Assembly: GCA_003451645.1 (NCBI GenBank)
Contig: DMER01000218.1
Span: 1 to 10,399 of the forward strand
Direction: 5' to 3'
Origin: Alphaproteobacteria bacterium
GTDB lineage: Bacteria > Pseudomonadota > Alphaproteobacteria > Micropepsales > Micropepsaceae
Length of the DNA stretch: 10,399 bases
The notes beneath the pieces were generated by a model. That model made no database searches, had not been told where the DNA came from, and was given only the letters and a program-made list of their open reading frames with translations. Shown here in pieces: positions 6,890 through 10,399 of this stretch. A program made the position numbers and the translations under genes. How positions within the stretch are numbered: position 1 is the first letter of the stretch; every line of letters begins with the position of its first letter.

Positions 6890-6921
6890 GCCGGCTGCCG
6901 CCGCGGAGGGGTTTTTTCTTT
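6883..6921 (+). terminator. Strong Rho-independent terminator (attenuator)
   Basis: CCCCTCCGC (6883-6891) and GCGGAGGGG (6903-6911) form a perfect 9-bp GC-rich stem with an 11-base loop that can pair further. It is directly followed by TTTTTTCTTT (6912-6921). It lies 33 bases after the leader ORF stop and about 370 bases before rsr, with no other gene in between. As simple termination it would end a roughly 190-base transcript; with the competing upstream helix it is an attenuator candidate. Confidence 0.85.
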
Positions 6922-6922
6922 C

Positions 6923-7048
6923 GCAGGCCTGGGCGTTCGCGGCCCGCCTGCACACGAGCTTCAGGTGGTGAAGAGAGCGGTTACTTCTTTTTCCAAAAGA
7001 GCGGTCTTCGGACCTAACCCGCGCTCGCCTGTTCCCCTGGAGTTTTTT
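6923..7048 (+). ncRNA. Structured RNA element A, candidate degenerate or second Y RNA
   Basis: The element opens with a hairpin at 6923-6951: GCAGGC pairs with GCCTGC and GGGC with GCCC, around a two-base bulge. It is followed by GTGGTGAAGAG-N6-TACTTC (6965-6987), which recurs with identical spacing in element B, 129 bases downstream. Next comes an anticodon-like arm: stem TTCTT/AAGAG (6985-6989 / 6997-7001) with a 7-base loop TTTCCAA. Where B has a T-arm, A has GGTC-TTCG-GACC (7003-7014), a cUUCGg tetraloop. CGAGC (6955-6959) can close the whole with GCTCG (7023-7027). It ends at a six-T run (7043-7048). Tandem Y RNAs upstream or beside rsr are known (Salmonella YrlA/YrlB), so this may be the second one; the missing T-loop keeps confidence low. 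The exact ends are approximate. Confidence 0.4.
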
Positions 7049-7050
7049 AC

Positions 7051-7079
7051 TTGAGGCCCGCAAGCGAAGCGGGCCTCAA
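7051..7079 (+). repeat. Perfect 11-bp hairpin inside element B
   Basis: TTGAGGCCCGC (7051-7061) and GCGGGCCTCAA (7069-7079) form a perfect stem with a 7-base loop. No U-run follows on either strand, so it is not a terminator. Its left arm is shared with the long-range helix to 7162-7171, so the two folds exclude each other. Confidence 0.7.
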
Positions 7080-7171
7080 CTCGGGCCGTGAAAGTGGTGA
7101 AGAGGTCTGATACTTCGCTGATAACGAGGAGATGCGGGTGCAAGTCTCGCCGGGTCCACCATTGCGGGCCT
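7051..7171 (+). ncRNA. tRNA-mimicking RNA element B, candidate YrlA-type bacterial Y RNA
   Basis: The module imitates a tRNA. Its anticodon arm is CTTCG/CGAGG (7113-7117 / 7125-7129) with loop CTGATAA, the standard Ile(GAU) loop. The T-arm is GCGGG/CTCGC (7134-7138 / 7146-7150) with loop TGCAAGT, one base from the usual TTCAAGT. An acceptor-like 3' strand CGGGTCC is followed by A and CCA (7151-7161). No proper 5' acceptor strand or D-stem exists: the best partner is GGGCCT (7071-7076, two G·U) or GGGCC (7083-7087), and the D-region GTGGTGAAGAG does not pair normally. Flanking the module, AGGCCCGCAA (7054-7063) pairs perfectly with TTGCGGGCCT (7162-7171), giving a closing helix of the type that carries Ro60 in Y RNAs. 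It lies 122 bases upstream of rsr. YrlA RNAs are published as tRNA mimics; identity here is inferred from fold and neighbour. Confidence 0.6.
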
Positions 7172-7194
7172 GTGGCCTAACAGCAAGGCGCCAA

Positions 7195-7224
7195 GGACCA
7201 GGCACGGGCAACCGCGTCCGGTCC
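7195..7224 (+). promoter_or_regulatory. GNRA-capped hairpin in rsr 5' region
   Basis: GGACC-(A)-GG (7195-7202) pairs with CC-GGTCC (7218-7224), and CGG pairs with CCG around a GCAA tetraloop, with small bulges between. It lies between element B and the rsr ribosome-binding site. It could be a processing or regulatory structure, or part of the Y RNA 3' region. No U-run follows, so it is not a strong terminator. Confidence 0.45.
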
Positions 7225-7292
7225 GTTTCAGATTTCGCCCGTTCCCTTTCGCGGCCTTCTTTCTCAATTTCTGAATGCGGAGAGCGCAAATC

Positions 7293-8624
7293 ATGGCCAA
7301 GCTGAACAAGCCCGATAAGCCCAAGACGCATGAAGGCGGCAAAGCCCGGCGTCAGACGCCCGAGCAGCAATTGCGGCGCAGCGTGCTGAATTGCATGCTG
7401 TGGGAGGACACATTTTACGAAAATGGCGAGGATATTGCCGCGCGCATAGCGGGCCTGGTCGAGCGCGTGAAGCCGGAAGCCGTCAGTGCGATCGCCATTG
7501 AGGCGCGTACCAAGATGAAGCTGCGCCACGCGCCTCTGCTGCTGGTGCGCGCCATGGCCAAGTTGCCGGATCATCGCGGGCTCGTCGCCGATACGCTCTA
7601 TGAGATTATTCAGCGGCCGGACGAGTTGACCGAATTCCTCGCCATCTATTGGAAGGATGCGTTGGGCCTGCAGCAGCAGCGCAAGAAGCAGCCAGTCTCG
7701 GCGCAGATCAAAAAGGGATTGGCGCGGGCGCTGACCAAATTCGATGCTTATCAGCTGGCAAAATATGACCGCGACGGGCCGGTGCGCTTGCGCGATGTCC
7801 TGTTCCTGACCCACGCCAAGCCCAAGGACGCTGCGCAGGAAGCCGTTTGGAAGGAGCTCGTGGACGGAAAGCTGAAGCCAGCGGACACTTGGGAGGTCAA
7901 TCTGTCCGGCGGTGCGGACAAACGCGAGACCTTTGAACGATTGATCGCGGCCAAGCAATTGGGTGCGCTCGCGCTGCTGCGCAATTTGCGGCTGATGCAG
8001 ACTGCAGGCGTGCCAAAGGACGTGATTGCCAGTGCTCTTGATGAGATGCGCACGGACCGCGTGCTGCCTTACCGCTTTATCGCGGCCGCCCGGTACGCGC
8101 CAGACCTGGAGCCGGAACTGGAGAACGCAATGTTCAGGTCGTTGGAAGGCCACGCGGCCTTAAACGGCAAGACGCGGTTGCTGATCGATGTCTCCGGGTC
8201 GATGAGTGCACCCATGTCGGCGAAATCAGAGATGTCGCGTCTCGATGCGGCTTGCGGCTTGGCGGTTCTGGCCCGGGAGATTGCCAAAGAGGTCGAGATC
8301 TTCACGTTCTCACATGACGTCGTGAAGGTGCCCCTGCGCCGTGGCTTTGCATTGCGCGATGCGATCGTCGGCAGTCAGCCGCATGGCGGGACCTTTCTGG
8401 GCAAGGCCGTGAGCCAGGTCGACAAACCGGGTGTGCGCACCATCGTCTTTACGGATGAGCAGGCGCATGACGATGTCGGCGCGCCAAAGGGCCGGGGCGT
8501 GATTGTCAACGTCGCCTCTTATGGGCACGGTGTGGGCTCTGATGGGTGGCTGCGGGTCAATGGCTTCTCTGAGGCTGTGCTGGATTGGCTTATCGCGGTT
8601 GAGGCGGAATCGGCCGCATACTGA
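7293..8624 (+). CDS. rsr: TROVE-domain RNA-binding protein, bacterial Ro60 orthologue (Rsr)
   Basis: The start ATG at 7293 (443 aa) has GGAGAG 8 bases upstream; an in-frame ATG at 7275 would remove that site. Residues about 20-285 form the helical-repeat TROVE ring (LRRSVLNCMLWEDTFYENGEDIAARI at its start, with a LRHAPLLLVRAMAK helix), which in Ro60 binds misfolded RNA ends in the central hole and Y RNA on the outside. Residues about 293-440 form a von Willebrand factor A domain with an intact MIDAS metal site: Asp299-x-Ser301-x-Ser303, Thr367 in HGGTF, and Asp388 in TDEQ. It is shorter than the roughly 530-residue Deinococcus Rsr but keeps both domains. In known systems Rsr and Y RNA tether PNPase and act in RNA maturation and decay under stress. 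No rtcB or rtcA, frequent partners, is in the window. A structured RNA region lies directly upstream. Confidence 0.93.
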   Translation: MAKLNKPDKPKTHEGGKARRQTPEQQLRRSVLNCMLWEDTFYENGEDIAARIAGLVERVKPEAVSAIAIEARTKMKLRHAPLLLVRAMAKLPDHRGLVADTLYEIIQRPDELTEFLAIYWKDALGLQQQRKKQPVSAQIKKGLARALTKFDAYQLAKYDRDGPVRLRDVLFLTHAKPKDAAQEAVWKELVDGKLKPADTWEVNLSGGADKRETFERLIAAKQLGALALLRNLRLMQTAGVPKDVIASALDEMRTDRVLPYRFIAAARYAPDLEPELENAMFRSLEGHAALNGKTRLLIDVSGSMSAPMSAKSEMSRLDAACGLAVLAREIAKEVEIFTFSHDVVKVPLRRGFALRDAIVGSQPHGGTFLGKAVSQVDKPGVRTIVFTDEQAHDDVGAPKGRGVIVNVASYGHGVGSDGWLRVNGFSEAVLDWLIAVEAESAAY

Positions 8625-8628
8625 TCAA

Positions 8629-8654
8629 GCATCCATCGCCCGAGCGATGGTTGC
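8629..8654 (+). terminator. Hairpin after rsr, possible weak terminator
   Basis: CCATCGC (8633-8639) pairs with GCGATGG (8644-8650) around a 4-base loop, and GCA/TGC extends the stem beyond a T·T mismatch. It starts 5 bases after the rsr stop. There is no U-run, so it may terminate poorly or protect the 3' end. Confidence 0.45.
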
Positions 8655-8692
8655 ACGAAGGACACGCCGCATACGGAATGCTTGGGTTAGGG

Positions 8693-8721
8693 TTGACACC
8701 TCTGCGGGCCAAGCGTACCAC
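8693..8721 (+). promoter_or_regulatory. Sigma70-like promoter upstream of leader ORF and MATE gene
   Basis: A consensus TTGACA -35 box (8693-8698) is followed after 17 bases by TACCAC (8716-8721), a moderate -10. Transcription would begin near 8728, giving about 70 bases before the small ORF at 8798. It lies beyond the rsr 3' hairpin, supporting a separate unit for the transporter. Confidence 0.5.
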
Positions 8722-8797
8722 AGTAACGAGTGCAGCCATACCGCATCGGGATGGCGTGCCACCTTTTCAACCCCCAACCCCAAGAAAGGAGCGCGCA

Positions 8798-8890
8798 ATG
8801 AATAAAATCTGTTCTGTGAATTTTGCAGCGCTTCTTCGCGCGCCAGGTGGCGCATGGAGTGCCGGGGTCAATTGCCGTCAGCGATCGTAA
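8798..8890 (+). CDS. Putative 30-residue leader peptide of the MATE transporter gene
   Basis: AAAGGAG (8785-8791), then 6 bases, then ATG is the strongest ribosome-binding site in the window. The ORF reads MNKICSVNFAALLRAPGGAW... and ends ...NCRQRS before TAA. No signal peptide or known family is seen. It sits between a promoter and the efflux gene, 122 bases upstream of the transporter start, with two hairpins in between. That is the arrangement of leader peptides controlling antibiotic-inducible resistance genes by translational attenuation. It could instead be an independent small protein. The start is well supported; the regulatory role is inference. Confidence 0.5.
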   Translation: MNKICSVNFAALLRAPGGAWSAGVNCRQRS

Positions 8891-8917
8891 CGTCTCACTG
8901 AACGCTGATTGCCAACA

Positions 8918-8949
8918 CCCCCGGACCGGTTTGCTGGTCGCGATGGGGG
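8918..8949 (+). promoter_or_regulatory. Hairpin between leader ORF and MATE gene
   Basis: CCCCC (8918-8922) pairs with GGGGG (8945-8949). Inside, GACCGG (8924-8929) pairs with CTGGTC (8934-8939) around a TTTG loop, with an internal loop between the two helices. There is no U-run, so it is not an intrinsic terminator. It may compete with or frame the downstream start-covering hairpin. Confidence 0.45.
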
Positions 8950-8969
8950 CCTTCCCACACATCCACAAA

Positions 8970-9004
8970 CCAAGTCCGGGCCACGTAAAGCCTTTTCGGA
9001 TTGG
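8970..9004 (+). promoter_or_regulatory. Hairpin covering the MATE translation start region
   Basis: CCAA (8970-8973) and TCCG (8975-8978) pair with CGGA (8997-9000) and TTGG (9001-9004), 8 bp with one bulged G. GGC/GCC can extend it inward. The 3' arm includes most of the only Shine-Dalgarno-like bases (GGA at 8998-9000 and 9003-9005) before the ATG at 9013, so folding should reduce translation of the transporter. Confidence 0.5.
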
Positions 9005-9012
9005 ATGTCGTC

Positions 9013-10399
9013 ATGCCTTTGAATAACCTTGTGAAATCCTTCCACAGCCGCGCCCAGGATAGCGAAGTCCGCGCGTGGATGACCGAGGCGCGCGAGCTCG
9101 TGAAGCTCGGCACACCGCTCATCATTACCCAGCTGGCGCAAATGGCCATCATTACGACAGACATCATCATGGTGGGCCAGTTGGGCGCGTTCGAGCTTGC
9201 GTCCACCACCATGGGCGTCACGATGTTTTATTTTGGCTGGTTGCTCGGCTTTGGGCCGGCGGCCGCAGTTGCGCCGATCATCGCGCAAGCGCTCGGCCGC
9301 AATCCGGATGACATCGAAACGCCGCGCTATACGCTGATCAATGGCCTTTGGGCGGCGGTCTTTTTCTCCGTGCCGGTCTGGCTGTTGTTCGTGTTTGTCG
9401 AGCCGCTGCTCGTTTGGATCGGCCAGGACCCAAAGCTCGCCAAGCATGCGGCGGAATACACCCACGCGATCCAATGGGGTCTACCCTTTGCGATTGGTTT
9501 CATGACACTGCGCAGTTTTGTGACCGCGCTGTCGAGCCCGCGTGCGGCCTTGGTCGTCACGGTACTGATGATCGCAGTCAACGCTGGCCTGAACTATGTC
9601 CTGATCTTTGGCAAGTTTGGCGCACCGGCCCTGGGGATTGAGGGTTCAGGTTACGCCTCCTCTATCGCCAATGCGTTTGGCTTTGTTGTTCTGTTGGGTT
9701 GGGTGGTCTTGCGTGCGCCGTTCACTCGCTATCATGTCGCGCGGGGCAACCTCTGGCCATCCTGGATGCGGCAGAAAGAATTGATCGTGCTGGGCCTGCC
9801 TATTGGAATGACGGCGATTTTCGAAGGCGGCTTGTTCAATGCGGGCGTGGTGTTGATGGGATACCTTGGCCCTACGGCCTTGGCGGCCCATCAGGTCGCG
9901 ATCAACTTTGCCAGCATCACCTTCATGACCGCATTGGGCTTTGCGCAGGCGGGCACGGTGCGGGTAGGACTAGCCGCGGGGGCGGGTGACGCCGAAGGGG
10001 TCCGGCGCGCCGGCTATGCGGTCATGGCCTTGGCGACAGTAGTCATGTCAGTCTGCGCGGTGATCATGGCAGTGTTTCCTGGCACCATTGCGAGCCTCTA
10101 TCTAAGCCGGCAAGACCCTGCCTTCCCGGCAGTGGTTGCCATGGCGTCGAGCTTTCTGTTGCTGGCGGCGCTCTTTCAGGTCTTTGATGCCCTGCAAGTC
10201 GCAGGAGCATTTGCACTGCGGGGCTTGAAGGATGCGCAGATGCCGATGTTGTTGACCGGCATTAGCTATTGGGTGATCGGCTTCCCCGCTTGCTACGCGC
10301 TGGCCTTCTGGGCGGACTGGGGCGGGATGGGCATTTGGGCAGGCTATGTCTTGTCGCTTGCCGTGGCGGCGGTCTTGCTCTGCACCCGCTTCTGGCGCT
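9013..10399 (+). CDS. MATE-family multidrug/Na+(H+) antiporter, 3'-truncated by window edge
   Basis: The frame is open from ATG 9013 to the window end (462 codons), so the stop is outside. After a 25-residue soluble head the sequence reads ELVKLGTPLIITQLAQMAIITTDIIMVGQLGAFELASTTMG, the hallmark first helices of NorM-type MATE transporters with the TD-x-x-MVG motif. The FGPAAAVAPIIAQALGR loop and further hydrophobic helices follow, with the second-half repeat beginning around LIVLGLPIGMTAIFEGGLFNAGVVLMGYLG. Eleven or so helices are visible of the usual twelve. MATE proteins export cationic drugs or metabolites using an H+ or Na+ gradient; the substrate is not deducible. Expression may be controlled by the upstream leader ORF and hairpins. 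The ribosome-binding site is weak (TTGGATG, 7 bases upstream). Confidence 0.93.
   Translation, partial: MPLNNLVKSFHSRAQDSEVRAWMTEARELVKLGTPLIITQLAQMAIITTDIIMVGQLGAFELASTTMGVTMFYFGWLLGFGPAAAVAPIIAQALGRNPDDIETPRYTLINGLWAAVFFSVPVWLLFVFVEPLLVWIGQDPKLAKHAAEYTHAIQWGLPFAIGFMTLRSFVTALSSPRAALVVTVLMIAVNAGLNYVLIFGKFGAPALGIEGSGYASSIANAFGFVVLLGWVVLRAPFTRYHVARGNLWPSWMRQKELIVLGLPIGMTAIFEGGLFNAGVVLMGYLGPTALAAHQVAINFASITFMTALGFAQAGTVRVGLAAGAGDAEGVRRAGYAVMALATVVMSVCAVIMAVFPGTIASLYLSRQDPAFPAVVAMASSFLLLAALFQVFDALQVAGAFALRGLKDAQMPMLLTGISYWVIGFPACYALAFWADWGGMGIWAGYVLSLAVAAVLLCTRFWR

Noticed and set aside
6745..7017. Plus-strand 90-codon ORF through the leader and terminator
   Set aside because: It runs through a strong terminator and is Arg-rich without motifs. 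The 30-codon ORF at 6758 in another frame has the better ribosome-binding site.
7083..7161. Ordinary tRNA-Ile(GAU) gene
   Set aside because: The anticodon arm, T-arm and CCA fit, but the 5' acceptor strand pairs at most 5-6 of 7 positions, the D-arm cannot form a normal stem, and the T-loop has G for the invariant second U. A tRNA-mimicking Y RNA next to rsr explains this better; a tRNA pseudogene remains possible.
7130..7180. Cobalamin riboswitch core (GGTGCAAGTC)
   Set aside because: The T-loop-like string is shared by both motifs, but the rest of the B12-box and conserved core is missing and the downstream gene is not linked to cobalamin.
7040..7290. Permuted two-piece alphaproteobacterial tmRNA
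   Set aside because: The CCA-ending piece followed by more sequence suggested it, but no matching GGGG-type 5' acceptor strand and no tag-peptide reading frame follow.
7047..8153. Long minus-strand ORF (368 codons) opposite rsr
   Set aside because: It is the antisense shadow of rsr and of the structured RNAs, with no recognisable domain. The plus strand encodes an intact TROVE/MIDAS protein.
8878..9474. Minus-strand ORF of 198 codons opposite the MATE gene
   Set aside because: The translation is low-complexity and charged with no domain, while the plus strand encodes clear MATE helices.

Overview
The window looks like chromosomal DNA of a GC-rich alphaproteobacterium. The arrangement rng then yacG, dense short operons, and the kinds of enzyme present (acyl-CoA dehydrogenase, DSD1-family PLP enzyme, acetylpolyamine-amidohydrolase-like protein) fit that group. 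No rRNA, IS element, CRISPR array or phage module was seen. The genus cannot be read from the sequence.

Layout. 1-1340 (+): the C-terminal part of a ribonuclease E/G-type enzyme, overlapped by the zinc-ribbon gyrase inhibitor YacG. 1383-1676 (-): a small exported protein whose mature part is almost wholly His, Tyr, Arg and Lys. 1800-2951 (-) and 2996-4027 (+): a tightly divergent pair, a D-threonine-aldolase/DSD1-family PLP enzyme and a histone-deacetylase-fold acetylpolyamine amidohydrolase. 4017-4415 (-): a four-helix membrane protein of unknown function. 4528-6020 (-): an acyl-CoA dehydrogenase translationally coupled (TAATG) to an orphan HicB-type antitoxin. 6114-6659 (+): a small protein with a DUF5675 / L,D-transpeptidase-like H...S-x-GC signature.

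6660-8624 is the most interesting part. A TROVE-domain protein (bacterial Ro60, Rsr; 7293-8624) is preceded by about 630 bp without a conventional gene but full of RNA structure. In order this holds a sigma70-like promoter, a 30-codon leader ORF with a good ribosome-binding site, a mutually exclusive antiterminator/terminator pair, and then two tandem structured elements. The second element closely imitates a tRNA: an Ile(GAU)-type anticodon arm, a T-arm with a T-loop-like sequence, and an acceptor-like 3' strand ending in CCA. Its D-arm and 5' acceptor strand are wrong for a real tRNA. This is what is expected of a bacterial Y RNA of the YrlA type, which is known to mimic tRNA and to partner Rsr. 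I read the locus as a Ro60/Y RNA system, possibly with two Y-like RNAs, under a transcription attenuator.

8625-10399 (+): an intergenic stretch with a promoter, a second 30-codon leader ORF with a very strong Shine-Dalgarno, and a hairpin that covers the start region of a MATE-family efflux transporter (9013 to beyond the window end). This has the geometry of peptide-dependent translational attenuation of a drug-efflux gene. All functional links between RNA elements and genes are inferences from sequence and order.
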